DNA from: an uncultured Lachnospiraceae bacterium
Lineage (GTDB): Bacteria; Bacillota; Clostridia; Lachnospirales; Lachnospiraceae
NCBI GenBank assembly: GCA_910577645.1
Contig: CAJTOL010000010.1
Location: 1-64,000 of the forward strand
DNA length: 64,000 bases
Reading direction: 5' to 3'
The stretch's first letter is position 1; every line of letters starts with the position of its first letter. Under the pieces are notes generated by a model. That model was not told where the DNA came from, did no database searches, and saw only the letters and a program-made list of their open reading frames with translations. Shown in pieces: positions 34,508-43,060 of this stretch. Position numbers and translations under genes: made by a program.

Positions 34508-35878
34508 TTAAAGCATAAAATTAAAGAATATTGTTGCAAGGAGCACATTGGCAAGAATAGCAAAGGGCTGTGCTGCTCCATAGCCTGCTGTAGGTTCTTC
34601 CGAACCAGTAGAACTGATTGCTGCTCCCAGTCCCGGGGCTGATGTGCATCCTCCGGCAATTGCACCGCTTAAAATCAGCCAGTTTAATTTAAAAATTTTA
34701 TGACCGATAATGAAGCTTATTAAAACTGCAATCCCCTCTACAAAAATTGCTGCCACTGCAAGAGCCAGTCCGGAGCCCATCAGAGAGGTAACCACATCAT
34801 ATCCGTACCGAAGGCCAACTACTGCCATAAAAAATATCAGTCCCATCTGATACATAATTCCAAGCGCTTTTGAATCCATCCGGAAATTAACCGGGCCAAT
34901 CTGCCCAATGTAACTGAGTATCAGCGCAGCCAATAAAACGCCGCCTGCAGCTCCCAGAGAAAAATTGCCAAAGCTTCCCAGGGGGATCGTAATGTTTCCT
35001 ATGATAATGCCAATTACTGTGACAAAGGCGATTACCATAAAATTAATTGGCTGTTCCTTAATCTTCTTTCCCGAATCTGCAATTGCATTAAGCTCAAGCT
35101 GGTACTTTTCTTTCTCTTTTTCCATATCAATTCCAAATACTTTTGGAAGAACAGAAATCATCACCACAATAACCAATACTCCTATGGGAAACGCAACCGT
35201 ATATCCCAGGCTGATGGCAGAAGAAGCTGCTTCCTTATATGCTGCAATCTGCTCCTGGCTAAGCTTTGCTGTATTATCCGCTGTCAGCACGCCGGTCTGA
35301 TCGATCTTTAAAAGCATTTCGTTTTTCTTTTCTGCCGGTGCATTCTCGTAGATTTTTTCATAATCCACATGGCCGGATGCGTCTAATGCCGTCCCGTATC
35401 CCGGCGTAGAGGTCATTGCCCCTGCAAACATGCCGATTGTCTCATTAGGCGTAATGGATTTATTAGAAGACAGTACAGTTGTATACATAACGCATGCAAC
35501 AATCATGGATATCACAGGAATTGATGCGCCGATAATTACAAATTTCATTCCATACCGCTTAAAAATCGATCCAATACTGCTTCCCACTTTCAAGCCGATG
35601 GAAACCAGGAACAGAAGCAGAAAGAAAGTAAAAAATGCCTGTGCCACTACGCCGGTAGAAAGAATCCGCTTTGCATCAGAAAACCCAAGCCCTCCCTCTG
35701 CCACGCCGTGGGCCCAGTTGGTAGCAATATAGCCGATCACAATCCCGGTAAAGATACCGCCGGAAACTCCCAGAGAAAAGCTTTTTATTTTAATCTTTCC
35801 CACTAAAAGCCCGGTTGCAATCGCAAGGAACATTAAGAAAAACTGATTTGTTAATGTAGAAACCACTAATTTCATCAT
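34508..35878 (-). CDS. AspT/YidE-type membrane transporter (AAE family)
   Basis: 456 residues with two membrane halves joined by a soluble linker (~175-260). Each half has the Asp-Al_Ex duplication signature: MFAGAMTSTPGYGTALDASG near 150 and GGCTSAPGLGAAISSTG near 415, followed by GYGAAQPFAILANVLLATI. Members such as AspT exchange an acidic substrate for its decarboxylated product. Its neighbour upstream is an amidohydrolase-2 decarboxylase-like enzyme, so a substrate/decarboxylation-product exchanger that generates a proton gradient is an attractive inference. GGGGAGG precedes the start. Confidence 0.82.
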   Translation of the reverse strand: MMKLVVSTLTNQFFLMFLAIATGLLVGKIKIKSFSLGVSGGIFTGIVIGYIATNWAHGVAEGGLGFSDAKRILSTGVVAQAFFTFFLLLFLVSIGLKVGSSIGSIFKRYGMKFVIIGASIPVISMIVACVMYTTVLSSNKSITPNETIGMFAGAMTSTPGYGTALDASGHVDYEKIYENAPAEKKNEMLLKIDQTGVLTADNTAKLSQEQIAAYKEAASSAISLGYTVAFPIGVLVIVVMISVLPKVFGIDMEKEKEKYQLELNAIADSGKKIKEQPINFMVIAFVTVIGIIIGNITIPLGSFGNFSLGAAGGVLLAALILSYIGQIGPVNFRMDSKALGIMYQMGLIFFMAVVGLRYGYDVVTSLMGSGLALAVAAIFVEGIAVLISFIIGHKIFKLNWLILSGAIAGGCTSAPGLGAAISSTGSEEPTAGYGAAQPFAILANVLLATIFFNFML

Positions 35879-35905
35879 ATTGAATATCCTCCCCAGTAAA
35901 AGCTG

Positions 35906-36913
35906 CTAAACGTGGAAAATCCGCTGAGCATTGCCATAAAGAATTGCTGCCTGATCCTCTTCTGAAAGCTGTAATTGATCAATACATTTTATTGTGCGGT
36001 CAATATAGCCCGGCCCCTTTTCCGGGTCAAAAGGCATATCCGATGCAAATAAAATATGGTCTTTCCCAAAAAAGTCAATACCTGCCCGAATGGCAGAAGC
36101 AGAGCCGAAGGATGCGGTGTCTGCATAAAATTTCTTAAAGGTGTCCAGCGGATCTCCTTTCATTTTTGTCTTTGTCAGTGTTTCTTTCAATTCCGGAGCT
36201 GTCCTTCCGCCGTACATCTTAAGGCCGTTTCCAATCCGTCCCTCCAGCATGGGAATCATAGCGCCTACATGGTGGGTCACAATTTTCAAATTCGGGAAAT
36301 CCTCATAAATTCCTGCAAATGCCAGCCTGCACATGGCAACCGTTGTCTGGTATGGCCAGCCGATTAAGAACCACAGCTCATATTTAGAGCGCTCTTCTGT
36401 TGGATATTCCGGGATCATCTGACCGCCTACCGGATGGATCAGGATTGGTAATTCCAGTTTCTCACAAATCTCGTAAATGGGCCAGAATTTCTCCTGATCG
36501 ATTGCTTCCCCATTCATATGGGTATAAATCTGAACCCCTTTGGCCCCCATTTCCTTACAGCGCCTGATCTCGTCTACGGATGCGGAAACATTGTTAAACG
36601 GAATTCCGGCAATAAATCCCTCATAATATTCCGGATACTTTTCTGTAATCTCCTTAATTTCATCATTGCCAACGGCGGCAATCTTCGGCGACTTATCCGG
36701 CCCTGCCAAGGCCTCTACCGGCGGAGATACGATATTGGGAATCTGCTTGTAACCCGGAAACTTCTTAATCACCTCTCCACGGTAGTCCATATCGGACATG
36801 GCCTGTGTTTTTAATGCCCTCACAAACATATGGGATCTGTTAGGCGACTCGTTCATTGCCAATTCTGCGTATTTCTTTGGCATAAGATGACAAAAAACAT
36901 CAATTGACTTCAT
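35906..36913 (-). CDS. Amidohydrolase-2 family enzyme (ACMSD/aromatic decarboxylase-like)
   Basis: 335 residues. PF04909 signatures are visible: the metal site start DVFCHLMP, KGVQIYTHMNG, LPILIHPVGG (~165), KIVTHHVGAM (~225) and ILFASDMPFDPEKGP (~290) with its essential Asp. The family includes ACMSD, gamma-resorcylate decarboxylase and related C-C lyases or lactonases. It is the first gene of the six-gene operon and stands next to the exchanger, so decarboxylation of an aromatic or dienoic acid is the best guess. The promoter region upstream has TAAAAT but no good -35, consistent with activator control. Confidence 0.8.
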   Translation of the reverse strand: MKSIDVFCHLMPKKYAELAMNESPNRSHMFVRALKTQAMSDMDYRGEVIKKFPGYKQIPNIVSPPVEALAGPDKSPKIAAVGNDEIKEITEKYPEYYEGFIAGIPFNNVSASVDEIRRCKEMGAKGVQIYTHMNGEAIDQEKFWPIYEICEKLELPILIHPVGGQMIPEYPTEERSKYELWFLIGWPYQTTVAMCRLAFAGIYEDFPNLKIVTHHVGAMIPMLEGRIGNGLKMYGGRTAPELKETLTKTKMKGDPLDTFKKFYADTASFGSASAIRAGIDFFGKDHILFASDMPFDPEKGPGYIDRTIKCIDQLQLSEEDQAAILYGNAQRIFHV

Positions 36914-37240
36914 ACTTTTTTCTCTCCTTTTTTGTTTTCAGCCGGCTTTATTAACTTATGCACAGATTTTATCACAAAAAAGAGAATGATTTCTTGAACT
37001 ATTCTGGTGCAAACTTACCATATTCCGTTATTTTGTGTAGCAGTTCAGACAACGGAAGATTTGAAATGTATGGGACAACTCTGTATCAGATTTCAAAATA
37101 GAAAATAGAGCTAATGTGCCGTGTGATATTTCCACCTGCTCATTAGCTCTATCAATTATAAATAAATTCTGGAAAAATAGTTTTTTCCAATTATTATTTT
37201 AACTTTCTATTTCATTTTGCCACATCCCAATATCCGTTCA
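36914..37240 (-). promoter_or_regulatory. Intergenic region between the two redox operons
   Basis: 327 bases without a gene. On the minus strand it holds the terminator of the ferredoxin operon (37105-37152) and, near 36960-36985, GATAAAATCTG as a possible -10 for the amidohydrolase operon with no matching -35. AGGAGAG precedes the amidohydrolase ATG. Confidence 0.45.
37105..37152 (-). terminator. Terminator of the tryptophanase/ferredoxin operon
   Basis: ATAGAGCTAATG and CATTAGCTCTAT pair perfectly (12 bp) across a 24-base loop; TTTCTATTTTG follows on the minus strand. Confidence 0.7.
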
Positions 37241-37459
37241 TTACCACGGAAGAACCTGCCTCCTCTCTCTGAAAGGCGATACAAAAATCGCTTCCTTAGG
37301 GCAGTTTAATTCGCAGATAAAGCAGGACTGACAGTCATGCAGATATTTAATATACGGTCTTTTGGTCTCTTCGTCCATACGCAGGACATCTTCCGGACAG
37401 ATTTTGACACAGTTGCCGCACTTTACACATTTCTCATAATTGATGCGCCGAATTCCCAT
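37241..37459 (-). CDS. 2[4Fe-4S] ferredoxin-type subunit
   Basis: 72 residues with two complete cluster motifs: CVKCGNCVKICP (~11-22) and CQSCFICELNCP (~43-54). AGGAGG precedes the ATG, three bases after the stop of the flavoprotein gene. AprB-like small subunits pair with AprA-like flavoproteins in the same way, so it probably passes electrons to or from that enzyme. The C-terminal SPFRERRQVLPW is a short tail of the kind that contacts a partner. Confidence 0.9.
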   Translation of the reverse strand: MGIRRINYEKCVKCGNCVKICPEDVLRMDEETKRPYIKYLHDCQSCFICELNCPKEAIFVSPFRERRQVLPW

Positions 37460-37462
37460 ATG

Positions 37463-39202
37463 TTACCTCCTGTTCTTTTCCATGTTTATAATTGCCGGAT
37501 GCCGGTACCGTTCTTCCTTAGGCTTCATGGGGTACTTGTCAATGGGGACATCCTCCAGGCGGAACTTTAATTCTCCGTTTTCCTGAGAAATCAGAATCCA
37601 CTTTAACCATTCCTTATTGTCGGTCTCCGGATAGTCCATTCTCATGTGAGAGCCTCTGGTTTCCTTTCTCATAAGGGCGGCGCGTAAGAACAGTTCTGCA
37701 CAGAGCACCATATTCTTTGCCTCGATGGCCATTCTCAGGTAGTGAGAATCATAGGCCTTGATATAAGGCATCTCGTATTTTTTTATGTACAGGATCTGAT
37801 CCAGAGCCTTCTGTAAATTTTCTTCTGTTCTCAGCAGATAAACATCCTTAGGAATAATGGCTTCCTGTACTGCCGTGACAATGTGATCCGGTTCCACTCC
37901 TTCTTTTACACTGAGAGGTTTGCGGATCTCTTCGATAAGAGCGTCTATCTCTGCCTGGTCAACCCTTACTTCTCCTACAGTCCTGGCGTATTCTGCCGCC
38001 CCGATTCCTGCCCTGGCCCCATTGGTGGTGGCGTGAGGAATCCCGTAAGCAGTAAACCCTTCCACCCCGGAAGCGGGACCGTTGGAGGCATCCCCTGCCG
38101 CATAAAGACCTTTCAGGTTGGTGCCGCCGTCAAGCCTGATACGGATTCCTCCGCCAAAGCCTAATGTGCCGGAAAAAGCAGAAGTCCATTCCAGCCTCTT
38201 TTGAACAAATTCATTATCCTTGATAATGCCTGCGCGCTCAAATGCTTTATAGAGAATGGGAAGACCGTCGTGGAACAGGTTCATCTCTCTTTCCTTATAA
38301 TAGGACACGTCCAGATAAATCGGAGCCCGTCCCTGGTCTGCTTCCAGACCGAAAGCGGTGGAAAGGCGGTTGAGGCAGCCCCTGTCCTTGTACTCCGGAT
38401 CATACCATTCCGTAAACGCGTCGCCGTCCTTGTTGACAAAACCGCCGCGGCATCCCTGGATAATATTCATTCCGGTAGTGTCAAAGCCTGCATAGGACAG
38501 GTGATGGCAGGCAAATTCCATGTTGGAAAGCTCTGCCCCGGCCTCCAGGGCCATTACGTGGGTGTCTCCGGTAACCATTTTATGGAAGCCATAGTTGGAT
38601 TTATAACACTGAGCGCCTGCAGATGCCACCACAGAGCGGCCTGTATAAGCGGTAAATTCTCCGGTTTCCAGATGAAATCCCAATGCACCGCTGATAGCCT
38701 TGGGGTCATCTTTGCTGTGAAGCAGCTTACATACCATGGTCTTATCCTGAATCACAACCCCGGCCTTTAACACAGCTTTGCGCGCCTTGTCCATCAACTC
38801 CGGCCCGTAAAACATCAGCGTGGGAATAGGCCGTTTGTCAGAAGAACCCTGTCCTTCAATTCTTCTGTAAGAGCCGTCTTCCTCTTTCATAAAGCGTACT
38901 CCCCAGTTTTCCAGATCCTTTACGCGCTCAAACACTTCTGCCAGGTGGGCCTGCAGCCACTCCTGATCATTCATGTAGCAGCCCTCTTCCACCGCCTTGC
39001 TGTACCAGAGATCATAATCGTCTGCATCCGGAATATATCCCTTAAAAGATCCTGCGCCAAAGGTAGCACAGCCGCTTTTTCCTACATAGCCTTTATCAAT
39101 AAGAAGCACGTCTTTTGCCCCTGTTTCTTTTGCTTTCACAGCAGCAAAGCACCCTGCAATGCCGCCTCCGATAATAATTACATCCCAAATTTTATCTGCC
39201 AT
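37463..39202 (-). CDS. AprA-like FAD-dependent oxidoreductase
   Basis: 579 residues from ATG 39202 (AGGAGGAAGGTTT upstream); the 17 residues before it are untranslated. FAD loop WDVIIIGGGIAGCFAAVKA, GKSGCATFGAG, SVVASAGAQCYKSNYGF (~195), LKGLYAAGDASNGPASGVEG (~370) and a C-terminal domain with RGSHMRMDYPETDNKEWLKW shared by FrdA, SdhA and AprA. With the adjacent ferredoxin it resembles adenylylsulfate reductase AB, but no sulfate-reduction genes are near, so an organic substrate is more likely. Same operon as tryptophanase. Confidence 0.83.
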   Translation of the reverse strand: MADKIWDVIIIGGGIAGCFAAVKAKETGAKDVLLIDKGYVGKSGCATFGAGSFKGYIPDADDYDLWYSKAVEEGCYMNDQEWLQAHLAEVFERVKDLENWGVRFMKEEDGSYRRIEGQGSSDKRPIPTLMFYGPELMDKARKAVLKAGVVIQDKTMVCKLLHSKDDPKAISGALGFHLETGEFTAYTGRSVVASAGAQCYKSNYGFHKMVTGDTHVMALEAGAELSNMEFACHHLSYAGFDTTGMNIIQGCRGGFVNKDGDAFTEWYDPEYKDRGCLNRLSTAFGLEADQGRAPIYLDVSYYKEREMNLFHDGLPILYKAFERAGIIKDNEFVQKRLEWTSAFSGTLGFGGGIRIRLDGGTNLKGLYAAGDASNGPASGVEGFTAYGIPHATTNGARAGIGAAEYARTVGEVRVDQAEIDALIEEIRKPLSVKEGVEPDHIVTAVQEAIIPKDVYLLRTEENLQKALDQILYIKKYEMPYIKAYDSHYLRMAIEAKNMVLCAELFLRAALMRKETRGSHMRMDYPETDNKEWLKWILISQENGELKFRLEDVPIDKYPMKPKEERYRHPAIINMEKNRR

Positions 39203-39232
39203 AAACCTTCCTCCTAATATAATATTGAACCG

Positions 39233-39305
39233 GCACGCGACGCTGCACGTCACCTGCCCTATCGGCGGAAGGGATCCTGAAAATGCTTCGCATTTCCCTT
39301 CCTCC
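39233..39305 (+). repeat. Dispersed palindromic repeat, copy 1
   Basis: About 73 bases with the pattern GCGACGC...CACCTGCC-TATC...CGGAAGG...CTGAAAATGCTTCGCATTT-CCTTCC, closely matched by 49362-49436 on the other strand. GGAAGG...CCTTCC encloses an AATGC-TTC-GCATT hairpin. It fills the gap between tryptophanase and the flavoprotein. Confidence 0.75.
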
Positions 39306-40703
39306 TCACTCCTTGATGGGTTCTAAATGAGCCTGGAAATGACGCAGTACCGGCGGTTCCCAGGTGATCCGATAGCCCCTCCTAATCTCTTTCGCCCTCT
39401 CTTTTACGGCAATCAGGGCATCTGCGATAACATCCAGATGGGCCTGGGTATAAACTCTCCGCGGAATTGCCAGACGGGTAAACTCAAAATCAGCCTTTAG
39501 CTGTTTCTTAGTATCCGGATCATTCCCTAACAGGAAGGAACCAATCTCACATGCCCGGATTCCTGCTTCCCGGTACAGTTCTACTGCCAGAACCTGTGCC
39601 GGGAATTCATAATAGGGAATATCAGGGAATAATGCAGCCGCATCCACAAATACGCCGTGGCCCCCTACCGGGGACTGATAGGCAATTCCGGCATCGTCCA
39701 GACGTCCGGCAAGATATTCCATCTGGCCAATCCGGTATGCCAGATAATCTTCCTCCAGGCCTTCTTTTAAGCCTATAGCCAGGGCTTCCAAATCCCGGCC
39801 TGCCAGGCCGCCGTATGTAACAAAGCCTTCAAAGCTGATGCACTGTCCCTTAATTCCCATTACCAGATCCCCGTTTTTCTTTGCATCCTTTACTCCCAAA
39901 AGGCCGCCAATGTTTACAATGGTATCTTTCTTTGCTGACATGGTAAAGGTATCTGCATAGGAAAACATTTCCCTGGTAATTTCCATAATGGATTTATCCT
40001 GATAGCCTTCTTCATCCCTCTTCACAAAATATGCATTCTCTGCATAGCGGGCAGCGTCAATATTTAAAAGAATTCCGTATTTCTTACAGATCCCGGCAAC
40101 TTCTTTCATATTTTGTACTGATACAGGCTGGCCGCCTGCAGAGTTGTTGGTAATGGTCATTACTACCATGCCTACATTTTCTGCTCCATACTCTGTAATA
40201 AGGGACTCCAGCTTCTTTACATCCATGTTGCCTTTAAATTTGCTGCGGAGGGAGGGCACCTTTGCCTCTTCTACCACACAATCTATGGCTCTGGCCCCCG
40301 CCAGTTCCACATGGGCTCTGGTGGTATCAAAAAACATGTTGGAAATTGCCACTTTACCCTTTCCAAGAAGCAGCGTAAACATTACCTTCTCGGAAGCGCG
40401 GCCCTGATGAACCGGCTGAATATATTCAAACCCGAAAATTTCCTGTGCCGTCTCTGCCAGACGATAGTAGCTTTTTGCTCCTGCATACGCCTCGTCGCCC
40501 TGCATAATGCCTGCCCACTGTCCGGAGCTCATGGCGTTGGTTCCGGAATCCGTAAGCAAATCAATGTATACGTCCTCCCCTTTCAGATTAAACATATTGT
40601 AATTTGCCTGCTTTAAGCTTTCTTCCCTTCCCTCTCTTGTTGTCATCTTAATCGTCTCCACCATTTTGATGCGAAACGGCTCCGGAATATACTTTACTCC
40701 CAT
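39306..40703 (-). CDS. tnaA: Tryptophanase (tyrosine phenol-lyase superfamily)
   Basis: 465 residues. PLP lysine in FTMSAKKDTIVNIGG. Three positions that tell tryptophanase from tyrosine phenol-lyase look tryptophanase-like: FFDTT (Asp instead of the TPL Thr), RACEIGSF (Ile where TPL has the substrate-binding Arg) and LRHF (His where TPL has Phe). The nearby TDSGTNAMSSGQWAGIMQGD is more TPL-like, so the call rests on those residues. It makes indole, pyruvate and ammonia from tryptophan. A GTG at 40712 directly after the NhaC stop is an alternative start. Expression is in doubt because the operon head is deleted. Confidence 0.85.
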   Translation of the reverse strand: MGVKYIPEPFRIKMVETIKMTTREGREESLKQANYNMFNLKGEDVYIDLLTDSGTNAMSSGQWAGIMQGDEAYAGAKSYYRLAETAQEIFGFEYIQPVHQGRASEKVMFTLLLGKGKVAISNMFFDTTRAHVELAGARAIDCVVEEAKVPSLRSKFKGNMDVKKLESLITEYGAENVGMVVMTITNNSAGGQPVSVQNMKEVAGICKKYGILLNIDAARYAENAYFVKRDEEGYQDKSIMEITREMFSYADTFTMSAKKDTIVNIGGLLGVKDAKKNGDLVMGIKGQCISFEGFVTYGGLAGRDLEALAIGLKEGLEEDYLAYRIGQMEYLAGRLDDAGIAYQSPVGGHGVFVDAAALFPDIPYYEFPAQVLAVELYREAGIRACEIGSFLLGNDPDTKKQLKADFEFTRLAIPRRVYTQAHLDVIADALIAVKERAKEIRRGYRITWEPPVLRHFQAHLEPIKE

Positions 40704-40712
40704 TATTCTCAC

Positions 40713-41774
40713 CTATTGTCCTTTCTTATATACTTTCTTTTTCTCGTCCGGATTCATATTTCTGCCGAATCCTGTGACAATCATTACCAACAGCATAGCA
40801 AGCATAGCCAAAGCGTAAAAATTGTGGGTTACCACGTCTATCAAGGTAAGCTGCAGCCCCTCTACGTTAGCTGTGGCCAGCTGCATGGGAATAATGGCGT
40901 GTACAGACCAGGGGACAATGGAGCCAAGCGCCAGGCCTCCGCAGTCCATCAGGTTCGCCCGTCTGTATTTGTTGATTCCGGCGGCCTCTCCCATCTCCGC
41001 CACAATCTCGCCAAGGGATACGATAGCAACCGTTACCACCCCTGTCAGCCAGGACAGCGCCGCGATAGATCCCACAATAGTAACCTCTGTCATCTGTACA
41101 TTTTTCGCAAACCGGCTCATTTTTTCTCCTGCCAGCCGGATAACCCCTGCCTCTTCCATGATCCCGATTACACAGAAAATACCAAAAAGCATAAAAATTG
41201 TGCTGACTGTGCCGTTGATAGAGGTAACAAAAATCCCTTCTACTTTAAATCCCCCGGGAAAAGTAAAGATATCCGACAGCTTATAGATCCCGGATGCCAT
41301 TCCTACAATAATGGAAACCAGCGCCCCGACTGACAGGGATACCACCAGATGTATCTGGCGGAAACATAAAATAATAATACTCACCGGTACAAGCAGCATT
41401 ACCAGGGAACGGTTATCTGGAACCACATCCGCCATTACCTCACTTCCCGCCCCTTTGCTTCCGGCAAACAGAAGCAGAAGCAAAATGGCAATTCCGGCTA
41501 CCGGCAGGGAATACCACATTCTGGTTCGGACCACATTTCCCATCTCCGCATTTTGGGTGCCTGCAGAGGCAATGGTGGTGTCTGAAATCGGCGCCAGGTT
41601 ATCCCCGAATATGGCTCCGGAAACCAACGCTCCTGCCATAAAAGCCGGATGCACCCCTGCCAGCACTCCTACCGGAAATAATATGGGAAAGGTAATCATA
41701 TTGGTGCCCACAGAGGTTCCTGTGGAAAACGACAAGATACAGCAGATAACAAAGGCGCACACCGCAAACATCAT
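40713..41774 (-). pseudogene. NhaC-family Na+/H+ antiporter, N-terminus deleted
   Basis: 353 residues readable, against about 450-480 usual for NhaC. The sequence begins inside a membrane segment (FAVCAFVICCILSFSTGTSVGTNMITFPI) and continues normally through GAIFGDNLAPISDTTIASAG, the hallmark NhaC motif, to the C-terminus. There is no ribosome site before the ATG. Its first codons overlap the first codons of a divergent, also headless, regulator gene: both 5' ends and the promoter between them are gone. The remaining ORF is open, so loss is by deletion and not frameshift. Probably inactive. Confidence 0.75.
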
Positions 41775-42297
41775 GCTGCAGTTAATTGCGGAAAAGCATT
41801 ATCAAAAAGAAAACTCCTATCTCCATTACACCGGCAGTTCCCCGGGAAAACGAAATCTTCGCTCTTCCATCCTCTACTTAAAAAACCGGGACCAAGAGCT
41901 TATCGGGATCCTGTGCATCAATTTTGACGACAGCCGTTACATGGAAATCAGTACCCGGATCCTGCGCCTCTGCCACCCGGACTATTTTTTTGCCTCTAAT
42001 TTTTCCTTTACCACCAACAGCAATCCTTCTCCTGCCCCTTCTCTTCTGCCCTCAGATATTCCCGCCCAGCAGGAAGAAAGCAGACAGGCATCTTCCATTG
42101 AGGAGTTCATGCAGCAGATTACCCAAAACTACACGGTCACCTTAGATAAGCTCAGCGTAAATGAAAAATTGAAGCTTCTCAGCTCTTTGAAGGAAAAAGG
42201 CTTTTTTAATATTCGGGGATCCGTCAGCACTGTGGCAAAGTATTTTGATTGTTCCCAGTCCAGTATTTACCGGTATTTAAGTAAGCTGTCCTCTTAA
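41773..42297 (+). pseudogene. DauR/YheO-type PAS-HTH regulator, N-terminus deleted
   Basis: 174 residues are readable from the ATG at 41773, which lacks a ribosome site. They correspond to the end of the PAS_6 (YheO) domain (LQLIAEKHYQ, NLRSSILYLKNRDQELIGILCINFD) and the C-terminal HTH_22 (LSVNEKLKLLSSLKEKGFFN, STVAKYFDCSQSSIYRYLSK). About the first 70 residues of a normal protein are missing. Such regulators often control neighbouring amino-acid catabolic operons, here presumably the NhaC-tryptophanase one. Confidence 0.72.
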
Positions 42298-42305
42298 AAA
42301 AACGG

Positions 42306-42325
42306 GGGGATGTTGCAACATCCCC
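42306..42325 (-). terminator. Terminator between regulator remnant and HPr-like gene
   Basis: GGGGATGTTGCAACATCCCC is a perfect 20-base palindrome; the minus strand continues into a run of seven T. It ends the HPr-like transcript. Confidence 0.7.
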
Positions 42326-42347
42326 TTCATTCTACATTCTTCTGCTT

Positions 42348-42617
42348 TTACGTAATCTTTACCTCATCTTTTTTCTTTTCCCTGGGAGCGAATTCTTTCA
42401 GCCCGGACAACAGCTCCGCCGCCTCACTCTGGGAATTCTCATAAATTATCAATTTCAAGTCTGCGGCCTGGCTGATGGCCAGAGCTCCCATAAGAGACTT
42501 GGCATCTACCGCCCTGTTTCCGCTGACCAGATCTGCGTTGCAGGTAAACCGGTTCATTTTCTGTACAAAATCGACAATATCTTTGGCCTGTTTAAAGCCA
42601 ATGGAAACTTCTATCAT
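42348..42617 (-). CDS. HPr-like protein lacking the active-site histidine (Crh-like)
   Basis: 89 residues from ATG 42617 (GGGAGAACTTAATT upstream). It aligns along HPr, but the GLHARPAA active site reads FKQAKDIV: His15 is Gln, Arg17 Lys and Pro18 Asp, so PTS phosphotransfer is not possible. The Ser46 region is kept (VDAKSLMGALAIS). This is the pattern of Bacillus Crh, a catabolite-repression cofactor with Gln15. It may act with CcpA; no HPr kinase or CcpA gene is in the window. A plain, unregulated paralogue is the alternative. Confidence 0.75.
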   Translation of the reverse strand: MIEVSIGFKQAKDIVDFVQKMNRFTCNADLVSGNRAVDAKSLMGALAISQAADLKLIIYENSQSEAAELLSGLKEFAPREKKKDEVKIT

Positions 42618-43060
42618 AATTAAGTTCTCCCTTCCGCGTTCCATGTATATTGAGGATTATTTCCAGTAAAATCCAGAATAAACATTTTTTTCTTTCGTTT
42701 TTCGTTAGATTTTCCTTCGAAATGTTTATTTGAATTTTAGAAAATATCCATATTCTGCACACAATTATCCAGTATAGTATTAAACATAAAGCAGTTGATT
42801 GATGGCCAACAGCGCGATGCATCCAATCACTGCCGACGGGCGGCCGGGTAAGGCCTTCCGCAGTAAACCAGAGACCGGCGGCACCCAGCGCGCAACCGTT
42901 GCCGGGCTCGACAAAAAATAAGAGCCATATGGATTTTTCAATCACATACGGCCATTACATATACATTATGATACCTATTCACTTAACTCATTACCCCTCC
43001 AAAAGGAGCTGCAACAGCAGCTCCTTATTATTTTCATATTTTTAAAACAAAGTTTTTTCC
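42618..43060 (+). other. 443-bp gene-free region with a GC-rich island, possible structured RNA
   Basis: Most of it is AT-rich, but 42790-42915 is strongly GC-rich. The island has many self-complementary pieces (GGCC-GGGTAA-GGCC, TGATTG/CAATCA, repeated CAGCGCG). On the plus strand the order CACTG, GGGTAAGG, CCAGAGACCGGC recalls the 3' half of a cobalamin riboswitch including its B12 box (11 of 13 positions), but the 5' half is missing and no plus-strand gene follows. The hairpin 43003-43026 could end such an RNA. A 117-residue minus-strand reading frame through it has no protein-like features. Confidence 0.4.
43003..43026. terminator. Terminator-like hairpin after the NUDIX gene and GC-rich island
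   Basis: AAGGAGCTGC-AACA-GCAGCTCCTT is a perfect 10-bp stem. The plus strand continues ATTATTTTCATATTTTT; the minus strand only adds two T, so it fits a plus-strand transcript better though it may serve the NUDIX gene. Confidence 0.6.

Noticed and set aside
37241..39202. Dissimilatory adenylylsulfate reductase AB
   Set aside because: Only the general layout agrees; no sulfate adenylyltransferase, sulfite reductase or Qmo genes are nearby.
39306..40703. Tyrosine phenol-lyase as the name for the tnaA-like gene
   Set aside because: The Arg and Phe that hold tyrosine's side chain are Ile and His here, as in tryptophanase.
41311..42297. A long plus-strand frame of 328 codons
   Set aside because: Its first half is the antisense of NhaC. 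Only the part from 41773 matches a real family (DauR/YheO).
42592..42945. A 117-residue minus-strand frame across the GC-rich island
   Set aside because: It contains the real start of the HPr-like gene in another frame, has no ribosome site and no protein-like pattern.
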